A stretch of DNA of 62,161 bases from Meiothermus sp. CFH 77666 (GCF_017497985.1 NZ_JAGDFV010000021.1:1-62161), one strand, 5' to 3'. Numbered from the stretch's first letter, positions 52,827 through 61,734 are shown. A program made the numbers and translations. The notes: generated from the letters alone by a model not told the origin.

Positions 52827-53795
52827 TTAGCAAGCCACCCAAAGCCGCGCCCCTTCGCGCGAGACGGGGGTGCCCAGTTCCGCCGAGAGCATCTGCACCC
52901 GTTCGGCGATGGCCTCCCAGGTGGGGCCGGTGGCCAGGTTGACCTGGCAGTTATCAATGAAGAGGGGCGTCAGCTCCACTTCTCGAATGCGTTTGTCGAG
53001 CTTAAGAGTGTACAGCAGGCCCCAGTCGTTGCGCAGCACCGGGTCTACCGCGTAGTCGTCCACGAACTCGCCGCAGTCGTAGAGGATGGGCCTGCCCCGG
53101 TAGACCTCGAGGCCCTGGAAAACATGGGCGCTGTGCCCGTGGAATACGTCGGCCCCGGCCTCGATGAGCGCATGGGCAAAGGCCCGGAAGTGGGGCGGGG
53201 GGTAGAGGCGCATGTTGGGCCCCCAGTGGGCCGAGACCACCACCCAGTCGGCCCCCTGGGCGCGGGCCTGGCTTATCTGCTCGCGAAGTACCGGCAGCGA
53301 TTCCGGCGCGACGGGCAGGTAGTAGGTGCCGGGGGTGTGGGGGCCGGCCTTCCAGCCTGGCTCGTTGTCGGTGAAGGCCACCACCCCCACCGTGTACTCC
53401 CCCACCGACAACAGCACCGGGCGGCGGGCTTCGGCCAGGTTGCGCCCGGCCCCCACGTAGGGGATGTGGGATTCTTCAAGCAGTTCCAGCATCTGCAAGA
53501 AGGCTTCCTCTTCGTAGTCCAGCACATGGTTGTTAGCCAGCACCACGCAGTCTATGCGGGCCAGCTTGAGGGCCTCGAGGGCCCGGGGATGGGCGCGGAA
53601 GTGAAAGGCCTTTTCCCAGCGGCTAAAGGGCCGGCCCCGGTCGGAGATGACACACTCGAGGTTCACCACCCGCAGATGGGCCCGTTGAAACACCTCCAGC
53701 ACATTGCCAAAGGGATAGGCCGCCCCGTAGCGCAGCAGGGCCTCGTTCACCAGGCGGCCCAGCATCAGGTCGCCGGTCAGGCAAAGGGTAATCAT
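52827..53795 (-). CDS. CapA-family metallophosphatase-like protein
   Basis: The 322-residue product has the CapA/PGA_cap fold: LCLTGDLMLGR (metal-site Asp) at the start, VVNLECVISDRG, CVVLANNHVLDY with the NNHxxD motif, WVVVSAHWG and VFHGHSAHVFQGLEVYRGRPILYDCGEF. Members take part in polyglutamate or capsule synthesis, or are phosphatases of unknown substrate. No signal peptide is seen, so a cytoplasmic location is likely, unlike CapA of Bacillus. It follows polX on the same strand by 52 bases. Confidence 0.88.
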   Translation of the reverse strand: MITLCLTGDLMLGRLVNEALLRYGAAYPFGNVLEVFQRAHLRVVNLECVISDRGRPFSRWEKAFHFRAHPRALEALKLARIDCVVLANNHVLDYEEEAFLQMLELLEESHIPYVGAGRNLAEARRPVLLSVGEYTVGVVAFTDNEPGWKAGPHTPGTYYLPVAPESLPVLREQISQARAQGADWVVVSAHWGPNMRLYPPPHFRAFAHALIEAGADVFHGHSAHVFQGLEVYRGRPILYDCGEFVDDYAVDPVLRNDWGLLYTLKLDKRIREVELTPLFIDNCQVNLATGPTWEAIAERVQMLSAELGTPVSREGARLWVAC

Positions 53796-53847
53796 GCCTT
53801 CCTCCCAGTTCAGCCTGGGCCTTCGGCGTTACCGGCCCATTACCCCC

Positions 53848-55575
53848 TTACCCCCGCACCGCCCGAAGCCAGTCCAGGAGGGCCGCCAGGGGACGGGTGT
53901 TGAGAATCTGCCCAGGCCCCAGCCAGGCCCGCTGGGCGGTGCCCACGGCCAGCTCCATGAAGCGCAGGTGGTCGAGCTGGTGGGCATCGGTGGCGAGGGA
54001 AAAGCACAGGCCCAGGCCCCCGGCCTGCCGGGCCAGGGTGTCGGGCAGATCCATACGGTCGTAGTATCCGTTGATCTCCAGGGCCTTCCCGAGGGCCTTA
54101 GCCCGCCGGAAAATCTTCTCCCAGTCGGCCTCCAGGCCCTTACGCTGGCCCAACATGCGGGCGGTGGGGTGGGCCAGGATGTGCACCGCAGGGTGTTCCA
54201 GCGCCCGCAGGAGGCGCCGGGTCTGCTGCGCAGGGCTTAGCTGGAAGTGGGAGTGCACCGCCACCAGCACCACCTCGAGGCCCCACAGCACTTCCTCGGG
54301 GTAGTCCAGCGAGCCATCGGCTCCGATCTCCACCTCGGCCCCGGCCAACAAGTAGGGCTTGCCGCCGGTTTGTTCGTTGACCTTGCGAATCTCCTGCAAA
54401 CGGGCCTGCACCTGGTGAAGCGGCACCCCATGGGCTATCTTGAGGCTCTGGGAGTGGTCGGTGACGGCCAGGTATTCGTAGCCTAGCTTGCCTGCGGCGC
54501 GGGCCAGCTCGAGCAAACTGGCCTTGCCATCCGACCACCGGGAGTGCACCTGGAGGTCGCCACGAACCTCCTCGAGCTGCACCAGCCGGGGCAGCCGTCC
54601 GGCCAGGGCCGCCTCGATTTCACCGCCGTCCTCCCGCAAGGGGGGTGGAATCCAGGGCAGACCGAGGGCCCGGTAGACCCCTTCTTCGTCCTCACCTGCA
54701 ACCCGGGCCTTTCCCCGCCAGACCCCGTACTCGTTGAGCTTGAGGCCCTGCTTCTGGGCCAGGGTTCGCAGCTTGATGCTGTGGGCCTTGGAGCCGGTCA
54801 GGTACTGCAAGCCGCTCCCCCAGGCCGCCGGGGGTACGGTCTTGAAGTCTACCTGCAAGCCTTCCAGCAAAAAGACCGTGGCCCGGTTCTCCCCCACCGC
54901 CTCCACATCGGCAATGCCCGGCAACCGCACCAGGGCCGCCAGCACCTCGGCAGGCTTTAGGGTGGCAATCAGAAAATCGAGGTCGCCCACCGTCTCGCGG
55001 TAGCGCCGGAGCGAGCCGCACACCTCGGCCTGCACCACCCCCGGCTGGGCCCGCACCTGACGAAGCAGATCCCTGGCCTGCCCCAGCACCGCGCCCAGGG
55101 GCCTGCGCTGGGTAGCGGCCTCGGCCAGGGCCAGGTTTTCCAGCAGATGCTGGCGTTTTTTCTCGCCAAAACCGGGCAACCTCCGCACCTGGCCCGAGGT
55201 CAGGGCGGCCTCGAGCTTGGCCAGCGAGTCCACCCCCAGCCGTTCCCACAGCAGCCTGGCGGTTTTGGGCCCCACCCCCGGCACCCGCAGCACCTCCAGC
55301 ACCCCAGGGGGCACCTGGCGGGCCAGCCGGGCGTGGGCCTGGATGTCACCGGTGCGCAAATATTCCTGAATTTTGGCGGCCAGGTCTGGGCCAATGGCCG
55401 GAAGGGCCTCGAGGGCTTCGGTTCCCTGGGCCGCCAGTGCCTCGATGGGGGCCTCGAGGTCGGCCAGGGTGCGGGCAGCCTGGGCGTAAGCCCGCACCCG
55501 AAAGGGGTTCTCGCCCAGGAAGGCCAGCATCTCGGCCATCTCCTGAAACCGCCGGGCAATCTCGGCGTTTTTCAT
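53848..55575 (-). CDS. polX: DNA polymerase X with PHP domain
   Basis: The 575-residue product repairs DNA gaps. Domains in order: helical 8-kDa-like and helix-hairpin-helix region (EALPAIGPDLAAKIQEYL, RVPGVGPKTARLLWERLG, RLPGFGEKKRQHLL), X-family polymerase palm with CGSLRRYRETVGDLDFLI, and the C-terminal PHP domain beginning near residue 335 (DLQVHSRWSDGKASLLEL, YLAVTDHSQSL, ILAHPTARMLGQR, LATDAHQ). The PHP domain gives a 3'-5' exonuclease in bacterial PolX. ATG at 55575 overlaps the upstream stop by four bases; the long open frame to 56430 is a shadow. Confidence 0.95.
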   Translation of the reverse strand: MKNAEIARRFQEMAEMLAFLGENPFRVRAYAQAARTLADLEAPIEALAAQGTEALEALPAIGPDLAAKIQEYLRTGDIQAHARLARQVPPGVLEVLRVPGVGPKTARLLWERLGVDSLAKLEAALTSGQVRRLPGFGEKKRQHLLENLALAEAATQRRPLGAVLGQARDLLRQVRAQPGVVQAEVCGSLRRYRETVGDLDFLIATLKPAEVLAALVRLPGIADVEAVGENRATVFLLEGLQVDFKTVPPAAWGSGLQYLTGSKAHSIKLRTLAQKQGLKLNEYGVWRGKARVAGEDEEGVYRALGLPWIPPPLREDGGEIEAALAGRLPRLVQLEEVRGDLQVHSRWSDGKASLLELARAAGKLGYEYLAVTDHSQSLKIAHGVPLHQVQARLQEIRKVNEQTGGKPYLLAGAEVEIGADGSLDYPEEVLWGLEVVLVAVHSHFQLSPAQQTRRLLRALEHPAVHILAHPTARMLGQRKGLEADWEKIFRRAKALGKALEINGYYDRMDLPDTLARQAGGLGLCFSLATDAHQLDHLRFMELAVGTAQRAWLGPGQILNTRPLAALLDWLRAVRG

Positions 55576-56381
55576 CGCACCAACAGCACCGGAGCGCGGG
55601 ACAGCGCCAGCAACTGCGAAAGCCCCTCCCCTTCCAGCAGGGGCAGGTCGGCCCCCAGCACCAGCCCGTCGCAGCCACTGCGCTCGAAGACCTGTGCGAG
55701 CTGTTCCAGGGTGGCCGCCCCCAGGTGCATCGGCCGAACCAGAACCCCCTGCCGCACCTGCCAGGCCTGCACCCGGGCTGCCAGCTCGCTGCCAGGCCCC
55801 AGCATCAGAACCGTTAGAGGTTCGGTGCGGCTCTCCATCCAGGCCAGGGCCGCGTCCAGCACGGCTTCGGGCTGCCGGGCCTGGGGGTGCAGGACTACCA
55901 TCGGATGCCGGAAGGCCCTCCCGCGCGGCTGCAACAGCACCCACCGGGCCGCCTCGGGCAGTACCAGGCGCAGCGCGGAGGGGGTCGGCACCGTCAAACC
56001 CATTACCCGGCCTGCCGTGCCGATGACCCATATATCCTCTTGCGGAATCTCTTCGCTCAGGGCCCGTTCGGGCTCCCCCCGCAGCACCTGGGCCCTCCAG
56101 GCCACCCCCAGCCGGCGGGCGGCCTGCTCGAGGGCGGCCTGGGCCTGGGCCGCCAGGGCCTGGAGCTGGGCCTCCAGGCGCACCTCCTCCAGGGCCTTCC
56201 CCCAGGGGCTGACCTGCCTGGCCACCGGCAGGTCGGCCCAGCGCAACAGGCGGGGGTCTTCCAGGAACAGCCCCAGCACCTCGGCCCCCAGCCGGGCCGC
56301 CAGCTCCACTGCGGCGGCGATGCTCTCTTCGTCGCGGGCGGCTACGTCCAGGGCCAGAATGACCCGGCGGCTCTTGCTCAT
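55572..56381 (-). CDS. Divergent tandem UspA-like protein
   Basis: The 269-residue product has two Usp-like units. The first starts RVILALDVAARDEESIAAAVELAARLGA and keeps IWVIGTAGRVMGLTVPTPSA where the ATP motif should be. The second (HPMVVLHPQARQPEAVLDAALAWM) ends LVLGADLPLLEGEGLSQLLALSRAPVLLVR. The ATP-binding glycines are lost in both, so it may be a non-binding, scaffold-type Usp. It is coupled to polX and to the LonB-like gene by four-base overlaps. Confidence 0.8.
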   Translation of the reverse strand: MSKSRRVILALDVAARDEESIAAAVELAARLGAEVLGLFLEDPRLLRWADLPVARQVSPWGKALEEVRLEAQLQALAAQAQAALEQAARRLGVAWRAQVLRGEPERALSEEIPQEDIWVIGTAGRVMGLTVPTPSALRLVLPEAARWVLLQPRGRAFRHPMVVLHPQARQPEAVLDAALAWMESRTEPLTVLMLGPGSELAARVQAWQVRQGVLVRPMHLGAATLEQLAQVFERSGCDGLVLGADLPLLEGEGLSQLLALSRAPVLLVR

Positions 56382-58813
56382 GGGTTCCCTCCTGCGGGCG
56401 GGGCGGCAAAGGCCCGCACCTGCTCGGCAAAGGCCATCAGCTGGGCCTCCACTCTGGCATTCAGGCTGCCCTCGGGGAAGCGCCCGTCGGCGCCCCGCTC
56501 TCCGGCCTCGAGGCCGGTCAGAATGCTCAGGGCCTCGTCCACCGAGTCCACCGCCCAGACCCGGAACTGCCCCCTGGCCACCGCCTCCACCACCTCCGGG
56601 CGCAGCATCAGGTGCTGGACGTTCGCGCGGGGGATGATTACCCCCTGCTCACCGTTCAGGCCTGCATCGCGGCAGACCTCGAAGAAGCCCTCGATCTTCT
56701 CGTTGACCCCGCCGATGGGCTGGGCCTGGCCGTGCTGGTTGACCGAGCCGGTGATGGCGATGCCCTGGCGGATGGGAACCTGGGCCAGGGCCGAGAGAAT
56801 CGCGCACAGCTCGGCCATGGAGGCGCTATCCCCCTCCACCCCACTGTAGGACTGCTCGAACACCAGGCTGGCCGAGAGCGAGAGGGGCCGCTCGCGGGCG
56901 TAGCGCTCGCCCAGGAACCCGGCCAGAATCAGCACCCCCTTGGAGTGCAGGGGGCCGCCCAGCTCCACCTCGCGTTCGATGTCCACCACCTCGCCCTTGC
57001 CCAGCCGCACCCGGGCGGTAATGCGGGTGGGGTGGCCAAAGCTGTAGCCCCCCAGGTTCAGCACCGAGAGGCCGTTGATCTGCCCCACCCGGGCCCCGCT
57101 GGTGTCCACCAGCAGGGTGCCGCGCCGCACCGCCTCCTGCAAGCGCTCCTGGACGCGGCTGGCCCGGTAGATCTGCTGGGCGATGGCCTGCTCGATGTCC
57201 TGGGCGGTTATGACCTCGTGCTGGGCCTGGGCCGCCCAGTGGTCGGCCTCGCGCAACAGGTCAAGGAGGGCCTCGAGGGCCGCCGAAACCTTGTGGGCAT
57301 CGGCAGCCAGGCGCGAACCGTGTTCAATCACCCGCGCCACCGCCTCCTTGTCCAGGGGCCGTAGCTGTTCGCGCTGGGCCAGCGAAGCAATCAGGCGGGC
57401 ATAGGCCTGCTCCCCTTCCGGGGTGCGCTCCAGGGCCTCCTCGAAGTCAGCGGCCACCTTAAAGAGCTCCAGGAAGTCCGGGTCGTAGGCCGAAAGCAGG
57501 TAGTACAGCAGCCGATCCCCCAGCAGAATCACCTTAACCCGCAGGGGAATGGGGGCGGGTTGCAGGGTCACGGTGCTGCTGAGGCCCAGCACGTCGCTTA
57601 CCGAGCGAATCTGAATCTCTTTGGCCCGCAAAGCCCGTTTGAGCTCCTCCCAGGCATACGGCTGCAACAGCACCCGCCGGGCGTCCAGAATCAGGTAGCC
57701 CCCGTTGGCCCGGTGCAGCGCCCCAGGGCGTATCAGGGTAAAGTCGGTGACCAGGTTGCCGAGCTGGGCCCGGTACTCGATGCGGCCCAGCAGGTTGGAA
57801 AGCGCAGGATGGTCTTCCTCCACCACCGGGGCTCCCTGGCTGCCGGCGTTGTCCACCAGCAGGTTCACCCGGTAACGGTCGAAGCTGCGGCTGTCGGCCA
57901 GCATCTTGCCCAGGGCCGCCTCTAAAGGGTTCTCCGACTCGCTGGGGTTCGCCAGGAACTGCCCCGCGTTTTCAATCAGATCCTGCTCCACCACCTCCAG
58001 ATAGCTCTGTACCTCGGCCAGGTCGTGGTAGGGCTCGCGCACCCCGTTCAGCAGGTGGGCAATGGCGTGGCGGGTCACCTCGCGGTTGAGTTCGCGGATT
58101 TTCTGGCGTCGCTCGCTCTCCCACTGTGGGGCCTGCTGCAGGATGGCCTGCAATTTCTGGTGCAGGGCCTCCATGGCCTCCTGGATGCGCTTTTGCTCCT
58201 CCTCGGGGAGCTGCTCGAAGGCCTCGGGGGTAATGATCTCGCGCTCGCGCACCGGGGCCAGGCCCATGCCCATGGGGGTACGGATGATAGCGATGCCCTG
58301 CTGGTTGGCCTCGGCCTGGAGGGCATCGAAGCTGGCCTGCTGCTTTTGTTTGAACTCCTCGTCTATAATCTGCCGCCGGGTGCGGTAGTCCTCGCTCTCG
58401 AAGGCCGCCGGAATGGCCACCCGCAGCTCCTCCACCAGCCGCTCCATGCGCTCCTTGAGCTCTGCCCCGCGTCCGGCGGGCAGCCGCAGGGCCTGGGGTT
58501 TGTGGGGCTCGAGGAAGTTGTGCACGTATACCCAGTCCGGGGCGGGGGGCTCTTGCTGGGCCTGCGCCTGGGTGAAGTGCCGCACCAGGCTCTGCTTACC
58601 CACCCCCATGGGCCCCAGGGCAAACAGGTTGTAGCCCTCGTGGGGCATTTTCAGGCCAAACTGCACCGCCTGGATGGCCCGCGTCTGTCCGGGGAACTCG
58701 AGCAGGGGCTTCAGCTCCGCCGTGGTGCGAAAGTCAAACTGGCTCGCATCGCAGGTCTTGCGGAGCGATGCCACCGGCAACAGGTTGGCCTGGAGGGCTT
58801 GCGGTTCAGGCAT
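56378..58813 (-). CDS. LonB-like ATP-dependent protease
   Basis: The 811-residue product has an AAA domain interrupted by a helical insert: Walker A region LFALGPMGVGKQSLVRHF (about 73-90), a coiled-coil insert (about 160-290), Walker B-type GGYLILDARRVLLQPYAW, then a Lon protease domain. The catalytic pair is in VEGDSASMAELCAILSAL (Ser) and IGGVNEKIEGFFEVC (Lys). This is the bacterial LonB-like/AAA_32 architecture, cytoplasmic as no membrane segment is seen. The ATG at 58813 overlaps the hydrolase gene by eight bases. Confidence 0.9.
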   Translation of the reverse strand: MPEPQALQANLLPVASLRKTCDASQFDFRTTAELKPLLEFPGQTRAIQAVQFGLKMPHEGYNLFALGPMGVGKQSLVRHFTQAQAQQEPPAPDWVYVHNFLEPHKPQALRLPAGRGAELKERMERLVEELRVAIPAAFESEDYRTRRQIIDEEFKQKQQASFDALQAEANQQGIAIIRTPMGMGLAPVREREIITPEAFEQLPEEEQKRIQEAMEALHQKLQAILQQAPQWESERRQKIRELNREVTRHAIAHLLNGVREPYHDLAEVQSYLEVVEQDLIENAGQFLANPSESENPLEAALGKMLADSRSFDRYRVNLLVDNAGSQGAPVVEEDHPALSNLLGRIEYRAQLGNLVTDFTLIRPGALHRANGGYLILDARRVLLQPYAWEELKRALRAKEIQIRSVSDVLGLSSTVTLQPAPIPLRVKVILLGDRLLYYLLSAYDPDFLELFKVAADFEEALERTPEGEQAYARLIASLAQREQLRPLDKEAVARVIEHGSRLAADAHKVSAALEALLDLLREADHWAAQAQHEVITAQDIEQAIAQQIYRASRVQERLQEAVRRGTLLVDTSGARVGQINGLSVLNLGGYSFGHPTRITARVRLGKGEVVDIEREVELGGPLHSKGVLILAGFLGERYARERPLSLSASLVFEQSYSGVEGDSASMAELCAILSALAQVPIRQGIAITGSVNQHGQAQPIGGVNEKIEGFFEVCRDAGLNGEQGVIIPRANVQHLMLRPEVVEAVARGQFRVWAVDSVDEALSILTGLEAGERGADGRFPEGSLNARVEAQLMAFAEQVRAFAAPPAGGNP

Positions 58814-59495
58814 GGTCGGCCCCCTTTGCAACGCCCAGGTGTTGGGCAAACCAGTCCCGCGCCAGGCGGGCCACCTCCTCCAGCTTGCCCGGCTCCTCAA
58901 AGAGGTGGGTAGCCCCCGGCACCACCACCAGCTTTTTCGTGCAAGTGAGCCGCTCAAAGGCCTGCTGGTTGAGCCGCAGCACCTCCACGTCCCACCCCCC
59001 CACAATCAGCAAGGTCGGGGCCCTGACCTTTTCCAGGGCATCCCCGGCCAGGTCGGGCCGCCCTCCCCGGGAAACCACCGCCCGCACCCGCGCAGGCTGC
59101 TGCGCTGCCGCGACCAGGGCCGCCGCCGCCCCGGTGCTGGCCCCAAAATAGGCCTGCTCCAGGGGCCGGGTCAGGGGGTTGAGGGCCAGCCAGTCGCTCG
59201 AGGCCACCAGGCGTTCGGCCAGCAAGCCAATATCAAAGCGGTACTGCCGGGTGTAATCGTCCAGTTGCTCCTCTTCGGCGGTCAGCAAATCAAAGAGCAG
59301 GGTCGCCAACCCAGCCTGTTGCAGTTCCTGGGCAATGTAGCGGTTGCGGGGGCTGTGCCGACTGCTGCCGCTACCGTGGGCAAAGATAACCATCCCCCTG
59401 GCCCCCGGAGGAATCCCCAGGTCACCCTGAAGCGCGGCTTCGGAGTCCAGAGGAATGAGGATGGACTCGGTCTGGACAGGTTGGCTTGCAGGCAT
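58806..59495 (-). CDS. Alpha/beta hydrolase of the dienelactone-hydrolase type
   Basis: The 229-residue product has the alpha/beta-hydrolase core: MVIFAHGSGSSRHSPRNRYIA (oxyanion region), LATLLFDLLTAEEE, a nucleophile elbow YFGASTGAAAALVAAA with Ser, RAVVSRGGRPDLA, then Asp in VGGWDVEVL and His in PGATHLFEEPG. This set (Ser, Asp, His) is complete. Such hydrolases recur next to Usp and LonB genes. Substrate unknown. The start at 59495 follows gaggtgcgct. Confidence 0.85.
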   Translation of the reverse strand: MPASQPVQTESILIPLDSEAALQGDLGIPPGARGMVIFAHGSGSSRHSPRNRYIAQELQQAGLATLLFDLLTAEEEQLDDYTRQYRFDIGLLAERLVASSDWLALNPLTRPLEQAYFGASTGAAAALVAAAQQPARVRAVVSRGGRPDLAGDALEKVRAPTLLIVGGWDVEVLRLNQQAFERLTCTKKLVVVPGATHLFEEPGKLEEVARLARDWFAQHLGVAKGADHA

Positions 59496-59660
59496 AGCGC
59501 ACCTCGTTTCCATAGAGCAACTTAACTTGACCCCTGTTCTCAGTCTGGAACCCCAAAATTACCAGGGCGTTACCATTTCGGCAGGAAGCGCTCCGGTCAC
59601 GGCCCCATCAGGCCCTATACTGAGTCCGGGGCTTGTAAGGAACTTGGTACAGGCAAATCT

Positions 59661-60467
59661 ATGGCAGGCCGATCCGAAATCAAAAACATGGCGCTGTTCT
59701 GCGATTTCGAGAACATTGCCCTGGGGGTGCGGGAGGCCCAGTACCCCCAGTTCAACATTCAAAAAATCCTCGAGCGGCTCCTGCTCAAGGGCAGCATCGT
59801 GGTTCGCAAAGCTTACTGCGACTGGGAGCGCTACAAGGAGTTCAAGGCCGCCATGCACGAGGCAGGGTTTGAGCTCATCGAGATTCCCCATACCCGCCTC
59901 TCGGGCAAAAACTCCGCCGATATCAGGCTGGTGGTGGATGCCCTCGACCTCTGCTACACCAAGTCCCATGTGGACACCTTTGTGGTGATTAGCGGCGACT
60001 CCGACTTCTCGCCCCTGGTGTCCAAGCTGCGTGAAAACAACCGGCTGGTAATTGGGGTGGGCGTGAAAAAGTCCACCTCGGACTTGCTGACCGCCGCCTG
60101 CGACGAGTTCATCTTCTACGACGACCTGGTGCAGGAAGAGGTCGCGCAAAAGCGGGCTGCCAAGCCCGGTAAAACGGCATCCAAAGCCAAGACCCCCAGC
60201 CAGAAGCCCGAAGACAAGCAGCAGGAGGCCCTCGAGCTGGTCCTCGAGACCCTTCTGGCCCTGCAAGCCGAGCGCGGCGGGGAGGAACGCATCCTGAGTT
60301 CGCTGGTCAAGCAAACCCTCAAGCGTCGCAAGCCTGGCTTCAATGAAGCCTCCTATGGCTTCCGCTCGTTTAGTGCGCTCCTGGAGGAAGCCCAGCGCCG
60401 GGGGCTGGTGCGCCTGGAGCGCGACGAGCGCTCGGGGGGCTACATTGTGTATCCTCGAGGGGAGTAA
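59661..60467 (+). CDS. NYN-domain nuclease-like protein with C-terminal LOTUS/OST-HTH
   Basis: The 268-residue product starts with a NYN domain (PIN-like fold): ALFCDFENIALGV, SADIRLVVDALDLCYTK, VDTFVVISGDSDFSPLVSKLRE with the acidic residues of a metal-dependent RNase. A basic, Pro/Lys-rich linker (about 165-190) leads to an OST-HTH-like domain (LVLETLLALQAERGGEERILSSLVKQTLKRRKPGFNEASYGFRSFSALLEEA in pieces). NYN-LOTUS proteins are RNA-directed nucleases. No clear ribosome site is seen before ATG. Confidence 0.88.
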   Translation: MAGRSEIKNMALFCDFENIALGVREAQYPQFNIQKILERLLLKGSIVVRKAYCDWERYKEFKAAMHEAGFELIEIPHTRLSGKNSADIRLVVDALDLCYTKSHVDTFVVISGDSDFSPLVSKLRENNRLVIGVGVKKSTSDLLTAACDEFIFYDDLVQEEVAQKRAAKPGKTASKAKTPSQKPEDKQQEALELVLETLLALQAERGGEERILSSLVKQTLKRRKPGFNEASYGFRSFSALLEEAQRRGLVRLERDERSGGYIVYPRGE

Positions 60468-60474
60468 CCCCACT

Positions 60475-60576
60475 CATCGCGTTTCCCACATTTACGCTAC
60501 ATGCGGTGCAGCGTAAATGAACCCACACGCCATAGCATCCAAAGGATGCTGTGTGGGGTATTCGTGGGAACCGCTC
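60475..60576. repeat. 102-base dispersed repeat, copy 2 (partner at 44780-44881)
   Basis: Begins CATCGCGTTTCCCACATTTA and ends at 60576, the base next to the stop codon (complement of TCA, 60577-60579) of the ferredoxin gene. Differences from copy 1 are few (for example CTACATGCGGTGC for CTACACGCGATGC). Eight bases lie between it and the NYN stop. It therefore fills the whole gap between two convergent genes and may act as their terminator. Confidence 0.85.
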
Positions 60577-60882
60577 TCAGGGGCTGCGCTCGCCATGGAG
60601 CCCCCACTTGGCCTGGAAACTGGCCCTGTCCAGAGCGAAGTAGTCGCGGTTCTTTTCGATGTAGCCTTGCCACTGGGGCGGCACATCCTGCTCGATAAAA
60701 ATGGCCGCTACCGGACAGGCCGGCACGCAAGCGCCGCAGTCTATACACTCGTCGGGGTTGATGAAAAGCATCACCTCGCCCTGGTCTTCCTCGAGCTTGG
60801 GGTGGATGCAATCCACCGGGCATACTGCAACACAGTCGCGGTGTTTGGCCCCCACACAGGGTTCGCAGATCACATGTGCCAT
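60577..60882 (-). CDS. Ferredoxin with two iron-sulfur cluster sites
   Basis: The 101-residue product starts MAHVICEPCVGAKHRDCVAVCPVDCIHPK, a 3Fe-4S/4Fe-4S first site (Cys at 6, 9, 17, 21 and 25), and continues with the classic 4Fe-4S motif CIDCGACVPACPV. About 35 extra residues follow. This is the seven- or eight-iron ferredoxin type common in Thermus. It is a soluble electron carrier in the cytoplasm. It is convergent to the NYN gene. Confidence 0.92.
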   Translation of the reverse strand: MAHVICEPCVGAKHRDCVAVCPVDCIHPKLEEDQGEVMLFINPDECIDCGACVPACPVAAIFIEQDVPPQWQGYIEKNRDYFALDRASFQAKWGLHGERSP

Positions 60883-61042
60883 ACCATCACCTCACCCCTC
60901 TTTGCAGCGGCCTCCCCTTCAGGTAGCTCCAGCACCTGACCCCAACCCGATGGGTCGCGCCCCAGACTTGGCTTCAAGCTAAGGCAGGGAGATTACAAAA
61001 GCGTTACCAACTCATCATTTGGAATCGGTGCATAATACAAGC

Positions 61043-61675
61043 ATGCTCCGCGACCTTCGCAGCGACTACACCTATGGCGCCCTCAGCGAGCAGGACGCCG
61101 ACCCCAACCCCTTTCGGCAGCTTCAGCGCTGGCTTGCGGAGGCCCTCGAGACCCACCTCTACGAACCCCACGGCATGACCCTCTCCACGGTGGGCGAGAA
61201 TGGGCGGCCCAGCAGCCGGGTGGTGCTGCTGCGGGGGTTGGACGAGCAGGGGCTGGTCTTCTTCAGCAACTACCAAAGCCGCAAAGGCCGTGAGCTGGCC
61301 TCGAACCCCTGGGCCTGCGTCAACTTCTGGTGGCCACCCCTGGAGCGCCAGGTGCGCATCGAGGGGCTGGTCGAGAAAGCCGAGCCCGAACTCTCCGACG
61401 AATACTTTGCCAGCCGCCCCTACGAGAGCCAGATTGGGTCAGCGGCCAGCCCCCAGAGCGAGGTGATTGCCAGTCGGGAGGTTCTGGAAGAGCGCATGGC
61501 CGAGCTGCGGGCCCGCTACCCCGAAACCGTACCCCGGCCAGCCCACTGGGGCGGGTTTCGCCTGAGGCCGGACACCTTCGAGTTCTGGCAGGGCCGCCCC
61601 AACCGCCTGCATGACCGGCTGCGCTACCGCCTCCAGCCGGACGGGGGGTGGGTCATTGAACGGCTGGCCCCCTGA
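61043..61675 (+). CDS. pdxH: Pyridoxamine 5'-phosphate oxidase
   Basis: The 210-residue FMN enzyme makes pyridoxal 5'-phosphate, the active vitamin B6. Motifs in order: PFRQLQRWLAEALE, MTLSTVGENGRPSSRVVLLRG (FMN-binding), VFFSNYQSRKGRELASNPWACVNFWW, RQVRIEGLVEK, SDEYFASRPYESQIGSAASPQSE and the C-terminal HWGGFRLRPDTFEFWQGRPNRLHDRLRYR signature. Start ATG at 61043 follows GTGCATAATACAAGC without a ribosome site, so a short or absent leader is likely. Confidence 0.95.
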   Translation: MLRDLRSDYTYGALSEQDADPNPFRQLQRWLAEALETHLYEPHGMTLSTVGENGRPSSRVVLLRGLDEQGLVFFSNYQSRKGRELASNPWACVNFWWPPLERQVRIEGLVEKAEPELSDEYFASRPYESQIGSAASPQSEVIASREVLEERMAELRARYPETVPRPAHWGGFRLRPDTFEFWQGRPNRLHDRLRYRLQPDGGWVIERLAP

Positions 61676-61677
61676 GC

Positions 61678-61698
61678 CGCTACATTGTAGCGCTTTTT
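61678..61698 (+). terminator. Intrinsic terminator of pdxH
   Basis: CGCTACA-T-TGTAGCG is a palindrome followed directly by CTTTTT, three bases after the pdxH stop. The stem probably opens to CGCTA/TAGCG with a five-base loop. A typical rho-independent terminator. Confidence 0.75.
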
Positions 61699-61734
61699 AC
61701 AATGATGAGGCCGTCCGTTACTGGAAGCCCTTTG

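Noticed and set aside
52800-53903. Plus-strand 367-codon frame opposite capA
   Set aside because: Translation rich in Gly/His/Pro repeats with no domain; capA on the minus strand has all motifs.
55576-56430. Upstream extension of the polX frame to 56430
   Set aside because: Residues before MKNAEIARRF are an Arg/Gly/Pro-rich out-of-frame reading of the Usp-like gene; overlap ATGA marks the true start.
60492-60823. Small minus-strand frames overlapping the 3' end of ferredoxin
   Set aside because: They read through the 102-base repeat; similar frames appear at the other copy, which shows they come from the repeat and not from a gene.
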